From Glycomyces luteolus (lineage in GTDB: Bacteria; Actinomycetota; Actinomycetes; Mycobacteriales; Micromonosporaceae), in contig NZ_JAPZVP010000015.1 of NCBI RefSeq assembly GCF_027622875.1, forward strand, positions 1 through 64,000: a stretch of 64,000 nucleotides of DNA. Direction: 5' to 3'. The notes beneath the pieces were generated by a model. The model saw nothing but the letters and a program-made list of their open reading frames with translations. It was not told the DNA's origin and searched no databases. This document shows, one piece after another, positions 1 to 7,959 of the stretch. The stretch's first letter is position 1. Each line of letters begins with the position of its first letter. Both the position numbers and the translations under genes were made by a program.

Positions 1-128
1 GAGTGGCTCATCGAGGGCCTTTCTGGCTTGGCGTGTCTTGTAGCGATTCACACCGAACCAGAAGGTCCTCTCCTCGTCTCAGCCCGACTCAGCTCGTGAG
101 GTGTTCACAACCTCCCGAGACAGAACAG

Positions 129-980
129 CTAGCGCTTCGACGCTCGACGACGTTCCCGATAGGCCTCCGCGAGGAGGCGTACCGCTTCGGGAACGTCGTC
201 CTTGAGGTATCGGCGGGCGAGGCGGCGGGGTTCGGAGAGCATCCGGAAGAGCCATTCGGTGCCGGTGCGCTGCATCCATTTGGGGGCGCGGCGGCGGTAC
301 CCGGCGATGAAGTCGATGCTCGCGCCGCAGCCGAGGAACCAGGCGTCGGGGGCGACGGCGCGGAGGCGCACCGTCACGTGCTCCTGTTTGGGGAAGCCGA
401 GGCCGACGTAGACGAGGTCGGGGGCGGCGGCCTCGACGCGTTCGACGAGGGCGCGCCACTGCGAGTCGTCCCGGTCGAAGCCCATGGGCGGGCACCAGGC
501 CCCGACCACCTTGAGGCCCGGGTAGCGGGCTTCGAGGAGGTCGGCGGCGCGTTCGGTGGGGCGCGCGGCGCCGTCCGGGGTGCCGCCCAGGAGGGCGATG
601 CGGAGGCCGCGGGTCGCGGCGGCCTCCGAGAGGGACCAGACGAGGTCCGAGCCCGCGACGCGGGCGGGCAGCGGCGTTCCGGCTACTTTGGATGCCCAGA
701 CGAGGGGCGCGCCGTCGGCGACCACGAGGTCGGAGGCGGCGATGATCGCCCGCAGCTCGCGGCTCCTGCGCGCGGCGGCGACGATGTCGACGTTCGGCGT
801 GACGATCTGGCCGCCGCGCCCCGCCTCGATGGCGTCGATCACGCGCGCCACCGCCTCGGCTTCGGTGACCGGGTCGATCGCGATGCCGCCCAAGGACACC
901 CGCTTCGCGGGGCGCGACTGCGGCCGAGGGGAAGACGCGCCGCTGCCGCGGTCCGCGCGCGAAGGGCCCAAACGCTCCAT
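129..980 (-). CDS. WecG/TagA/CpsF-family glycosyltransferase
   Basis: 283 aa. This family transfers N-acetylmannosamine or a related sugar onto lipid-linked intermediates at the inner face of the membrane during teichoic acid or exopolysaccharide assembly. Visible family features are TPNVD (about residue 61), VADGAPLVW (about 87-95), GLGFPKQE, and a C-terminal block with FIAGYRRRAPKW. The ATG at 980 was chosen because residues upstream do not resemble the family and the core begins about 27 residues in. It is divergent from the sulfotransferase gene, and together with the GT2 gene this suggests an exopolysaccharide or cell-surface glycan locus. Family assignment is firm; the exact sugar is unknown. 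Confidence 0.85.
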   Translation of the reverse strand: MERLGPSRADRGSGASSPRPQSRPAKRVSLGGIAIDPVTEAEAVARVIDAIEAGRGGQIVTPNVDIVAAARRSRELRAIIAASDLVVADGAPLVWASKVAGTPLPARVAGSDLVWSLSEAAATRGLRIALLGGTPDGAARPTERAADLLEARYPGLKVVGAWCPPMGFDRDDSQWRALVERVEAAAPDLVYVGLGFPKQEHVTVRLRAVAPDAWFLGCGASIDFIAGYRRRAPKWMQRTGTEWLFRMLSEPRRLARRYLKDDVPEAVRLLAEAYRERRRASKR

Positions 981-1057
981 GCGATCAGACGTTAGAGGTC
1001 CGCGTGCGATTTTCCCGGAATTTTGGCCACAGGGCGTGTCCCCAACCCCACCCCGAG

Positions 1058-1068
1058 TCGTTATACGA
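1058..1068. promoter_or_regulatory. Small palindrome in divergent promoter region
   Basis: The 174-bp gap between the two divergent surface-glycan genes holds the palindrome TCGTTATACGA. It overlaps TATACG, which could serve as a -10 element. It may be an operator or promoter for either gene. This rests on sequence shape only. Confidence 0.25.
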
Positions 1069-1154
1069 ATCATCAAGGGGCATCTGCAGGTTTCCGAGCC
1101 AAGCTCGGATCGCCGGCCCCGAAAGCAGTGGAGTACCAGGTGAGCGAGGGACCA

Positions 1155-2174
1155 GTGAGCGTGAAGATCGCCGACACGGCCGAGCAGTCCGAGCACCGCG
1201 TCAAGGTGGTCTTCATCGGAGGACTCGGACGCAGCGGCACGACGCTCCTCGAACGCCTGCTCGGACAGCTGCCCGGAGTGGTCCCGCTCGGCGAGATCAC
1301 CCACCTGTGGGAACGGGACCTGGTCGGCAACGAGATGTGCGCGTGCGGAGCCACGTTCTCGCACTGCGAGTTCTGGCAGCGGATCGGCCGGCGCGCCTTC
1401 GGCTCCTGGGACCAGGTGGACATCGAGCGGCTCAACGCCCTGAAGGCCACTGTGGACCGAACCCGGCACATCCCGGCGCTCGCGTCGAAGCGGCTCGCGC
1501 CCGCGCAGCACCAGCTCGTCACCGAGTACGCCGAGTACTTCGAGAAGATCTACACCGCCGCCGCCAAGGACACGCGGGCGCGGGTCGTGGTCGACTCCTC
1601 CAAGCACGCCTCGCTCGCGTACTGCCTGCGCTGGTCGCCGAAGATCGACCTGCGGGTGCTGCACGTCGTGCGCGACTCGAGGGGCGTCGCCTACTCGTGG
1701 ACGAAGAAGGTGGCCCGCCCCGAGTCCCCCACGGGCGACCAGATGACCCGCTACTCCCCCGCCAAGGCCGCGATGCTGTGGAACGCGCAGAACGCCGCGT
1801 TCAGCCTCCTCGCGCGGCGCGGCGTGCCGGTGCGGCGGGTCCGGTACGAGCGCGTCATCCAGCGCCCCCGGAAGGTGATCGCCTCGCTCGGCCGGTTCTG
1901 CGGGCTGGACCTGGCGGAGTCGGACTACAACTTCATCGGGGACGGCTGGGCCGACCTGGGCCCGAGCCACTCGGCGGCCGGCAACCCGATGCGGTTCACC
2001 GTGGGGCGCATCCCGATCTATCCCGACGAGGCCTGGACCGCGGACCTGCCCGACGGCACCCGGCGGATGGTCTCCACCCTGACCCGGCCCCTCCTGGGCC
2101 GCTACGGCTACCTCGACGACGAGGAGGCCCCTGTGGACGAACCCGTTCTGGAAGAGGTGACCGCCCGTGACTGA
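1155..2174 (+). CDS. PAPS-dependent sulfotransferase family protein
   Basis: 339 aa from the GTG at 1155. The protein should transfer sulfate from 3'-phosphoadenylyl sulfate to an acceptor, probably a glycan or lipid. The 5'-phosphosulfate loop is visible as GGLGRSGTT (residues 22-30), and the 3'-phosphate-binding segment as HVVRDSRGVAYSW, preceded by VDSSKHASLA. GTG 1155 was chosen because GAGGGA sits about 5 nt upstream. GTG 1140 and 1161 are alternatives, and a longer upstream extension lacks similarity. It overlaps the following GT2 gene by 8 nt, so the two are probably cotranscribed. CysD, CysN and CysQ are encoded about 32 kb away and could supply activated sulfate and remove PAP. Confidence 0.82.
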   Translation: MSVKIADTAEQSEHRVKVVFIGGLGRSGTTLLERLLGQLPGVVPLGEITHLWERDLVGNEMCACGATFSHCEFWQRIGRRAFGSWDQVDIERLNALKATVDRTRHIPALASKRLAPAQHQLVTEYAEYFEKIYTAAAKDTRARVVVDSSKHASLAYCLRWSPKIDLRVLHVVRDSRGVAYSWTKKVARPESPTGDQMTRYSPAKAAMLWNAQNAAFSLLARRGVPVRRVRYERVIQRPRKVIASLGRFCGLDLAESDYNFIGDGWADLGPSHSAAGNPMRFTVGRIPIYPDEAWTADLPDGTRRMVSTLTRPLLGRYGYLDDEEAPVDEPVLEEVTARD

Positions 2175-3072
2175 CTGGCCTTCGGTGGGCGTCGTGATCC
2201 CCACGCACAACCGCCCCCAGCAGGTGCGCGCCGCACTGCGCTCGGTGCTGACCCAGTTCTACCCCGGTGAACTCGAAGTGGTCGTGGTCTTCGACCGCGC
2301 CAAAGTGGACGAAGCGCTCGCGGCGGACGGCGGGCGGCCCGTGCGGGTGGTCAAGAACGACCGCACGCCCGGTCTCGCGGGGGCCCGGAACACCGGGATC
2401 ACCGCACTTCGCACCGATCTCGTGGCGTTCCTCGACGACGACGACGAATGGCTGCCCGGGAAGCTCGCGACGCAGGTCGCCGCGCTCGGCACCGAGGCCG
2501 AGCTGTGCACCACCGCGATCGAGGTCGACTACCGGGGCCGCCGGAACCCGCGCCTGGCGCAGAAGACCATGGTGCGGCATGTGGACCTGCTCAGGTCGCG
2601 CATGATGATGCTGCACTCCTCGACGTTCCTGTTCCGCCGCTCGGCACTGCTCGGCGGGCTCGGCCTCGTCGCGGAGGACGCGCCCGGGAGCCAGAACGAG
2701 GACTGGGACATGCTGCTGCGCGCCTCCAGGCGGCGTCCGATCGCTCACGTGGACGTGCCGTACGCGCTCGTCAACTGGGCCGGTTCGCACTTCGAGACCC
2801 GTTGGGACACCAAGATCTCCTCGCTGCGCTGGATCCTCGACCGGCACCCGGAGATCCACGGCAGCCCCGAGGGCGCCGCGCGCGTCTACGGCCAGATCGC
2901 CTGCTGGCACGCCGCCACGGGCGACCGCAAGGAGGCCCTGCGCTGGGCGGTCAGGGCGACGAAGGCGAACCCGGGCGAGCCGCGGGCGGCGGTCGCCGCC
3001 GCCGCGGCGGCGGGCATCGTCGGCGTCCCGGCGGTGATGGCCGCACTGCACCGGCGCGGCCGCGGCATCTGA
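2167..3072 (+). CDS. Family 2 glycosyltransferase
   Basis: 301 aa with a GT-A fold. The N-terminal VVIPTHNRP motif (about residue 9) begins the nucleotide-sugar domain, and the acidic FLDDDDEW (88-95) holds the DXD metal/nucleotide site. NEDWDM near residue 178 fits the GT2 catalytic-base region. There is no transmembrane segment, so the enzyme is likely cytosolic or peripheral. The C-terminus (about 235-300) is Ala-rich and helical, TPR-like in feel. The GTG start overlaps the sulfotransferase stop by 8 nt, suggesting translational coupling. It probably extends the glycan that the sulfotransferase modifies; this pairing is inference. Confidence 0.88.
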   Translation: MTDWPSVGVVIPTHNRPQQVRAALRSVLTQFYPGELEVVVVFDRAKVDEALAADGGRPVRVVKNDRTPGLAGARNTGITALRTDLVAFLDDDDEWLPGKLATQVAALGTEAELCTTAIEVDYRGRRNPRLAQKTMVRHVDLLRSRMMMLHSSTFLFRRSALLGGLGLVAEDAPGSQNEDWDMLLRASRRRPIAHVDVPYALVNWAGSHFETRWDTKISSLRWILDRHPEIHGSPEGAARVYGQIACWHAATGDRKEALRWAVRATKANPGEPRAAVAAAAAAGIVGVPAVMAALHRRGRGI

Positions 3073-3105
3073 GTCGGCAACGGGGCGTTCAGGAGTTGGA
3101 CGCCC

Positions 3106-3150
3106 TTTATTCACTTCTTAGCGGTGCCTTAACGCCCGCCGCCGTACCTT
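3106..3150 (+). promoter_or_regulatory. CTTA direct repeats (11-bp period) plus -10 element upstream of the DUF4956-VTC operon
   Basis: Half-sites TTTA (3106), CTTA (3117) and CTTA (3128) lie at exact 11-bp spacing. A TACCTT -10-like hexamer follows at 3145, 17 bp after the last half-site. The geometry matches OmpR/PmrA-family response-regulator boxes that overlap or replace the -35. An alternative promoter, TTGGAC (3096) with a 17-bp gap to TAGCGG (3119), overlaps the same site. The same array occurs upstream of the gene at 6844. Confidence 0.6.
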
Positions 3151-3205
3151 CTCCCAGACCGACTGAGCGAACACCGCTCCGGCGACGTCACCGAGGAGGA
3201 ACACC

Positions 3206-3802
3206 GTGGGTCTCGCACTCGCCCTGGCACTGCCCGTCAACCTGTTCGCCATCACCGTGCTCGCGTGCGCGATCTACTACCGGCGCCACCACCGCACCGA
3301 CCTGGCGCTCGCCTACGTGGCGCTGAACGTGGGGGTCTTCGCCGTCTCGGCGCTCATGCTCTCGCAGCAGGTGAGCCTCGGCCTGGCGTTCGGGCTCTTC
3401 GGGGTCCTCTCGATCTTGCGGCTGCGCTCCGACCAGATCTCGCAGCGGGACGTCGGCTACTACTTCACGGCACTCGCCCTGGGCCTCATCAACGGGATCG
3501 GGGCGTCGCGCCCGGCGGTGATGATCGGCCTCAGCGTGCTGCTGGTGCTCACCATGTACATCGCCGACCATCCGAGGCTCGCGAACCGGTCGCGGCACCG
3601 CCTGATCGTGCTCGACACCGTGCACCGCGACGAGACCGCGCTGCAGGCGGACCTCGAACGGCGCCTTGGCGGGACGGTGCGCAAGTTCGAGGTGATCGAC
3701 ACCGACTACGTGCGCGAGACGATGACCGTGGACGTGCGGTTCCGGCCTTCGGCCGAGACCCCCGCGAACCCTGACCGCACCTACCCGATCGCGAGGGTCT
3801 GA
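3206..3802 (+). CDS. DUF4956 family membrane protein
   Basis: 198 aa. An N-terminal membrane segment (about 3-22) is followed by two or three more (about 37-105), then a soluble C-terminal domain of about 80 residues. The RLRSDQISQRDVGYYF stretch is characteristic of DUF4956. Family members are regularly encoded beside VTC-domain proteins, as here, and are thought to act with them in membrane-associated polyphosphate or surface-polymer functions; the biochemistry is not settled. The GTG start has a strong GAGGAGGAA site 6 nt upstream. The stop overlaps the ATG of the VTC gene, so the two are translationally coupled. An 11-bp-period CTTA box lies about 70-100 bp upstream. Confidence 0.85.
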   Translation: MGLALALALPVNLFAITVLACAIYYRRHHRTDLALAYVALNVGVFAVSALMLSQQVSLGLAFGLFGVLSILRLRSDQISQRDVGYYFTALALGLINGIGASRPAVMIGLSVLLVLTMYIADHPRLANRSRHRLIVLDTVHRDETALQADLERRLGGTVRKFEVIDTDYVRETMTVDVRFRPSAETPANPDRTYPIARV

Positions 3803-4626
3803 TGATCACCCGAGACGGGCTGGACCTGTTCGCGCCCATCGACCTCGCCGCGGTGGTGGACGCCGCGAACCTGCAGACCCGCGTCGACTCCAAATACCTG
3901 CTCACGCCGGAGGCATACGGCCGCTTCCGCGACCGGCTCGCCCGGGTCGGCGACTGGCGGTGCCTGGAGATCGAGGGCCGCCGCCGGTTCGCGTACGAGT
4001 CGATCTACTTCGACACGCCGGAGCTGCTCACCTACCGGCAGCACCGCCAGGGGCGCCGGTTCCGGTTCAAGGTGCGCTCACGCACCTACGTCGACTCCGG
4101 AGCCTGCGCGTTCGAGGTCAAACTCAAAGGCGCTCGGGCGGACACGGTGAAGGAGCGCATGGACTACCGCGCCGCCGACGCCGGGCGGCTCGCGCCGGAC
4201 GCCGCCGACTTCCTCGCCGACACGCTGCATCGCGCCTACGGCATGGCGGTGCCGCTGGGAATGGCCCCGCGGGTGCGCACCGACTACCGCCGCCACACGC
4301 TCGTGGACCTGGAAGCGGCCGTTCGGATCACCTGCGACGAGGAGCTTCGCTTCAGCGGTTCAACGGGTTCGGCGGCGGCCCGGCCGCTGTGCCTGGTCGA
4401 GGTCAAGTCGGCGCAGGCGGGCGGGCCCGTCGACCGGATGCTGTGGCGTTCAGGGGCGCGGCCGGTGTCGGTCAGCAAGTACTGCCTCGCCGCCGCCGCG
4501 CTCTACCCGTGGCTCGGCGCGAACCCTTGGGCGCGTGCGTACAAGACGTGCTTCGGATCCGGGTCGGGTCTTGAACGGTGCCGTACGGAGCGGACGCGGC
4601 ACTCAGCACTCGCAGTCGACTCGTAG
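3802..4626 (+). CDS. VTC-domain protein (polyphosphate polymerase-like, triphosphate tunnel fold)
   Basis: 274 aa. The VTC domain is the catalytic tunnel of eukaryotic polyphosphate polymerase and belongs to the CYTH/triphosphate-tunnel superfamily. The sequence shows the expected pattern: RVDSKYLL near the N-terminus, YESIYFDTPELLTYRQHR with basic residues, RFRFKVRSRTY, FEVKLKG, RVRTDYRRHTL, and a late CLVEVKS followed by SKYCLAAAAL. Alternating basic and acidic tunnel residues are retained, so the protein is probably active, but its product is unproven. The last 35 residues after PWLGANPW do not look like the family and may be an extension. The start overlaps the DUF4956 stop. The gene faces the histidine kinase gene tail-to-tail. 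Confidence 0.85.
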   Translation: MITRDGLDLFAPIDLAAVVDAANLQTRVDSKYLLTPEAYGRFRDRLARVGDWRCLEIEGRRRFAYESIYFDTPELLTYRQHRQGRRFRFKVRSRTYVDSGACAFEVKLKGARADTVKERMDYRAADAGRLAPDAADFLADTLHRAYGMAVPLGMAPRVRTDYRRHTLVDLEAAVRITCDEELRFSGSTGSAAARPLCLVEVKSAQAGGPVDRMLWRSGARPVSVSKYCLAAAALYPWLGANPWARAYKTCFGSGSGLERCRTERTRHSALAVDS

Positions 4627-4773
4627 CGGATTCGCGGCGCGTCGCAGGCGGCGACGGATCGTCGCATGATCCGAAGCCTTCCGCGGCATGGCAACCCGAT
4701 TCTCGGCCCTCGCGAGATCCAGTGTCCGAGGGCCGCGGCTTGAGCGGCCGTCGCTGCGATGGCCGCTCCGTCT

Positions 4774-6042
4774 TCAGCCCAGTTCGAGTCTGATGAGCGC
4801 GCCCTTGCCGCCGTGGCCGGCGCCGAACACGAGCTGGCCGCCCGAGGCCGCGGCGGCGCGTCGTGCGATGTCCAGGCCCAGTCCGGTCGAGCCGCCGCCG
4901 GAACGGCCCCGTTCGAACACGGCTGCGTCCGGCAGGCCCGGTCCCTCGTCGGCGATGTCGATGATCGCGCCGCCGTCGGACGTGGCCCAGAGGCGGACCT
5001 CGAACGCGGTCCCGTCCGGGGTGTGTGCGAAGACGTTCGCCAGCAACGAATCCATCGCCGCCGCGAGGTCCTCGGCCGACACCTTCACCGGCAGCGGTCC
5101 CGGAGCCAGCGAGACGCTGCATGCGCGGTCGGTGTCCTCGGCCAGCGCCGACCAGAACGCAAAGCGCTCGGCCACGACGGCGACCGCGTCGCACTCGGAC
5201 GCCCCGCGACCGGGCTTGCGAGCGTCGCGGATCGCGGCGTTCACGGCCCGCTCGACCTCGCTCACCGCTTCGTCTACGGTGGCTCGTTCGGTCGGGTCCG
5301 TGATCGCCTCGGCTTCGAGGCGCAGGACGGTGAGCGGGGTGCGGAGGCGGTGCGAGAGGTCGGCGACGCGTTCGCGTTCGGCCTCGAGGAGATCGCGGAT
5401 GCGGTCGGCGAGGGCGTTGAGGGCGATGCCGACCCGTTCGATCTCCGCGGGTCCCGCGGCGCCCGCCCTCGCTTCGAGGTCGCCATCGGCGAGGCGGTTC
5501 GAGACCTCGGCGAGGTCGGCGAGCGGCACCAGCAGCACCTTGGCCAGGCGTGAGGCCAGGAGCAGGCCGACCCCCAGGAGCACCAGGGCGATCGCGCCGA
5601 GCAGGAGCCATGACCGGCCGACTCCGGCCGTCAGCGCCTCATCATCCACATAGGCCCTCACAACGGCGTAGCCGCCGTCGGGAATGCGGATGCTGTTGAG
5701 GATCTCCCGCCCGCCTTCGGTCGCCGCGGTGAGGGACCGGCCCTGGACGGCGGCGAGTTCCACCGCGGACGACCGGGGCGCCTCCGCGCCGAACACGGTG
5801 CCGTCGGGCCAGAACACCGTCACCGGGAACTGGAAGCCGGTGTTCATGTGCGCGACCGAGCTCTCCAGCTGGGCCTTGTCGGAGGTGGGCACGATCGCGG
5901 TCACCAGGTTCGCCTCCTGCTGCGCGAGCGAGACCGCGCGCTCGGCGGCGGCGTTGCGAAGCATGAGCGCCAGCGGGATCGAGAACGCCAGCAGCGTCAG
6001 GGTCGCGATCCCGGCCACCAGGATCGTCAGTCGGGCCCTCAT
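4774..6042 (-). CDS. Two-component sensor histidine kinase
   Basis: 422 aa, OmpR-partner type. A transmembrane segment (about 5-27) is followed by an extracytoplasmic sensor of about 120 residues, a second TM (about 144-166), HAMP (about 167-222) and HisKA with the phospho-acceptor His231 in LSHRLRTPLT. The ATPase domain has an N box around SLLANVFAHTP, a G1 box DIADEGPGLP and a G2 box GSTGLGLDIA. ATG 6042 was chosen because it overlaps the regulator stop by 4 nt (ATGA) and starts just before the first TM. It probably senses an envelope signal and phosphorylates the adjacent regulator. The DUF4956-VTC operon and the exported protein flanking it are likely targets. Confidence 0.9.
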   Translation of the reverse strand: MRARLTILVAGIATLTLLAFSIPLALMLRNAAAERAVSLAQQEANLVTAIVPTSDKAQLESSVAHMNTGFQFPVTVFWPDGTVFGAEAPRSSAVELAAVQGRSLTAATEGGREILNSIRIPDGGYAVVRAYVDDEALTAGVGRSWLLLGAIALVLLGVGLLLASRLAKVLLVPLADLAEVSNRLADGDLEARAGAAGPAEIERVGIALNALADRIRDLLEAERERVADLSHRLRTPLTVLRLEAEAITDPTERATVDEAVSEVERAVNAAIRDARKPGRGASECDAVAVVAERFAFWSALAEDTDRACSVSLAPGPLPVKVSAEDLAAAMDSLLANVFAHTPDGTAFEVRLWATSDGGAIIDIADEGPGLPDAAVFERGRSGGGSTGLGLDIARRAAAASGGQLVFGAGHGGKGALIRLELG

Positions 6043-6731
6043 TCGCCCTCCAGCGGGTCGACGAGCTTGACGCCCACCCCGCGAACGGTGTGCAGGAACC
6101 GCGGCGCCTGCGCAGTCTCGCCGAGCTTGCGGCGCAGCCACGCGAGATGCACGTCGACGGTCTTGTCGGCGCCGCCGAAGGGCAGGTCCCACACTTCGGT
6201 GAGCAACTGGCGCTTGGGGACGACCGCCCCGGCACGCGCGGCCAGGAAGTGCAGCAGGTCGAACTCCTTGGGGCTCAACTCCAAAGCCCTGCCTTCGAGG
6301 GCGGCGGTGCGGCCCTTCGGGTCGATGCGCAGCGGACCCACGACCACCGTCTCGTCAACGGGCGCTCCGGCACCGGTGCGGCGCAGCACCGCTTGGATGC
6401 GGGCGTCGAGCTGCTTCGCGGTGAACGGCTTGACCACGTAGTCGTCGGCGCCCGCGCCGAGGATGCGGACGATCTCGTTCTCGTCGTCGCGGGCGGTCGC
6501 CACGATCACCGGCACGTCGGAGACGCCGCGGAGCATCCGCAGCATCTCGCCGCCGTCGAGGTCGGGCAGCCCGAGGTCGAGCACGACCAGGTCGGGACGG
6601 TGGTCGACCGCCGCGCGCAACCCCCTCATCGCGTCGGGGGCCGGGGCGACCTGGTGTCCGAGGTCTCTGAGGGACCGCAGGAGCGCGGTGCGGACGCGTT
6701 CGTCGTCCTCGATCAGGAGCAGCTGGGCCAT
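6039..6731 (-). CDS. OmpR/PhoB-family response regulator
   Basis: 230 aa. The receiver domain (about 3-115) has the acidic pair EDD at 8-10, phospho-acceptor Asp52 in VVLDLGLPD, and the conserved Lys in YVVKPFTAKQL. A winged-helix DNA-binding domain follows (about 130-225) with ELSPKEFDLLHFLA and a recognition region near TVDVHLAWLRRKL. It is the first gene of the regulator-kinase operon and shares the 112-bp divergent region with the gene at 6844. Three CTTA half-sites with 11-bp period lie in that gap, so both autoregulation and control of the divergent gene are plausible. Confidence 0.92.
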   Translation of the reverse strand: MAQLLLIEDDERVRTALLRSLRDLGHQVAPAPDAMRGLRAAVDHRPDLVVLDLGLPDLDGGEMLRMLRGVSDVPVIVATARDDENEIVRILGAGADDYVVKPFTAKQLDARIQAVLRRTGAGAPVDETVVVGPLRIDPKGRTAALEGRALELSPKEFDLLHFLAARAGAVVPKRQLLTEVWDLPFGGADKTVDVHLAWLRRKLGETAQAPRFLHTVRGVGVKLVDPLEGE

Positions 6732-6791
6732 GCGGGCACTCTATGCGGGACAGCAACACGGGGACAAGTCACGTACGAGCCGCCGTGAAGG

Positions 6792-6836
6792 CTTAGACCG
6801 GCCTTATCGCGGCCTTAACGTTCCAGTCGGCAAACT
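6792..6836 (+). promoter_or_regulatory. Three CTTA half-sites, 11-bp period, in the regulator/exported-protein intergenic region
   Basis: CTTA begins at 6792, 6803 and 6814. The second and third 11-mers are nearly identical (CGGCCTTATCG and CGGCCTTAACG). CAAACT at 6831, 17 bp after the last half-site, resembles a -10. This is the same spacing as upstream of the DUF4956 gene. It is probably the binding site of the adjacent OmpR-type regulator. The transcription start predicted from the -10 lies within a base or two of the ATG at 6844. Confidence 0.6.
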
Positions 6837-6843
6837 GGCGAGC

Positions 6844-7326
6844 ATGAGAAGGAACCTGGTAGTCAGCGGCTGGGTGGCGGCCGCGGTGGTCGCCGTCGGC
6901 GCGGGTATCGGCGCGGTGGCGCTGGCCCAAGGCGGGACCCTCGCGCCCCCGACCGAGCCGATGTCCGAGGACAGTGTGCAGGCGCAGCTCGACAGTATCG
7001 GCACCGCGACCCCGAGCGAATCACCGACGGCGACCGACGACGAGTCCTCGCCCTCGAGCGAGCAGACGACCGCGGGCGAGGAGATCATCGCGACCGACGG
7101 CGGCACCGTCATCGCCCGGTGCAACGGCACGGAAGTCGAGCTCGTCTCGGTCTCCCCCGCCCAGGGCTGGCGCACCGTGGGCGTCGACGCCGGGCCCGCC
7201 GCGACCGCCGCGTTCGGCTTCACCGACGACGATGACGATGACGACGGCCTGCACTACAAGGTCACCTGCGCCGACGGCGTGCCCGCGGCGGCGCTCCAGA
7301 ACACCGACGACGACGCCGACGACTGA
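6844..7326 (+). CDS. Exported or membrane-anchored acidic protein of unknown function
   Basis: 160 aa, family not recognised. An uncleaved signal anchor or signal peptide (about 5-28, with two Arg before it) is followed by a Ser/Thr/Glu-rich linker (about 35-75), a short compact region with one Cys pair (CNGTEVELVSVSP ... VTCADG), and Asp-rich stretches (FTDDDDDDDG and the C-terminus DDDADD) that could bind divalent cations. It is divergent from the two-component genes and carries their putative box, so it may be a target or accessory sensor. There is no clear ribosome-binding site upstream of the ATG, and the predicted transcript start nearly coincides with it, suggesting leaderless translation. 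Confidence 0.7.
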   Translation: MRRNLVVSGWVAAAVVAVGAGIGAVALAQGGTLAPPTEPMSEDSVQAQLDSIGTATPSESPTATDDESSPSSEQTTAGEEIIATDGGTVIARCNGTEVELVSVSPAQGWRTVGVDAGPAATAAFGFTDDDDDDDGLHYKVTCADGVPAAALQNTDDDADD

Positions 7327-7340
7327 TCGCGGCAAAGCGA

Positions 7341-7371
7341 GCGGCCCGGCACCTCCCGGTCCCGGGGCCGC
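7341..7371. terminator. GC-rich hairpin between convergent genes
   Basis: Arms GCGGCCC and GGGCCGC (7 bp) lie in the 63-bp gap between the exported-protein gene and the PIN gene, which converge. There is no T-run. It may serve as a bidirectional terminator. Confidence 0.35.
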
Positions 7372-7389
7372 GACGTTCGAGCGAGCTGG

Positions 7390-7959
7390 TCATCGACTTC
7401 GGTGCGGGCCAAGGCCGTGCAGCCTGGCGAAGGCGGGGAACAGCCTTCCGTCGCAGGGCAGCCGCATTCCCGACCGGTGCAGGAGGTCGACGATCGCGCT
7501 GGCGCCCGCCTCGGTCAGCTTTCCTTCCCGCCAGATCTCCGCGAGCAGCCACAAGGTCCCGTGGACCACGACCGGGTAGCGGCTCGCGCCGTGGACCGCG
7601 GCGCGATCGTCGATCACCGCGGTGGCGTCGAATTCGTGGGCGACAGCGAGGACGCTGGCCTCGCCGAGGTTGCGGTCGCCCGCTCGCACGCGCTCGGACC
7701 ATTCAACGAACGCCAGCAGTCTGGCCTCCGTTTCGCCGACCTCCACCACTTGCATCCAGGCGAGTGTGAGGATCTGCTCCAGTTCGGGGTGGGTGCCGAC
7801 GCCGCGGCGGATCTCGTCCATCACGACGCTCGTGGTGAAGCAGGTACGGCCCAGCATCAGGTCGCTGAGCACATCGAGCCGGTCGGCTTTGGCGAAGTGG
7901 CTCAAACAGGTCGTGTCGAACACCAGCCGCTGCGCTCCGCCGCCTCCGGCGGCTACCAC
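7390..7959 (-). CDS. PIN-domain-like protein, probable toxin/nuclease partner
   Basis: 189 aa. The N-terminus reads LVFDTTCLSHF with Asp15 in the position of the first PIN acidic residue. DEIRRG (about 48) and a later Asp pair in VIDDRAAVHGA (about 115) would complete a Mg-dependent RNase site, and GEASVLAVA precedes it. PIN proteins of this kind (including DUF3368-like) act as RNases, often as toxins. The GTG start overlaps the stop of the upstream XRE/ImmA gene by 7 nt, so the two are translationally coupled as antitoxin then toxin. Only the operon structure and domain content support the toxin-antitoxin reading. It sits immediately downstream of the ATP synthase operon, where atpC would be expected. 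Confidence 0.75.
   Translation of the reverse strand: MVAAGGGGAQRLVFDTTCLSHFAKADRLDVLSDLMLGRTCFTTSVVMDEIRRGVGTHPELEQILTLAWMQVVEVGETEARLLAFVEWSERVRAGDRNLGEASVLAVAHEFDATAVIDDRAAVHGASRYPVVVHGTLWLLAEIWREGKLTEAGASAIVDLLHRSGMRLPCDGRLFPAFARLHGLGPHRSR

Noticed and set aside
1-128. Frames running through the left edge
   Set aside because: Too short and without motifs; the region lies just past the stop of the first gene and shows nothing I can support.
5205-5235. Partial match to the dispersed 20-nt repeat inside the histidine kinase gene
   Set aside because: Only about 12 bases match, and codon usage explains them.
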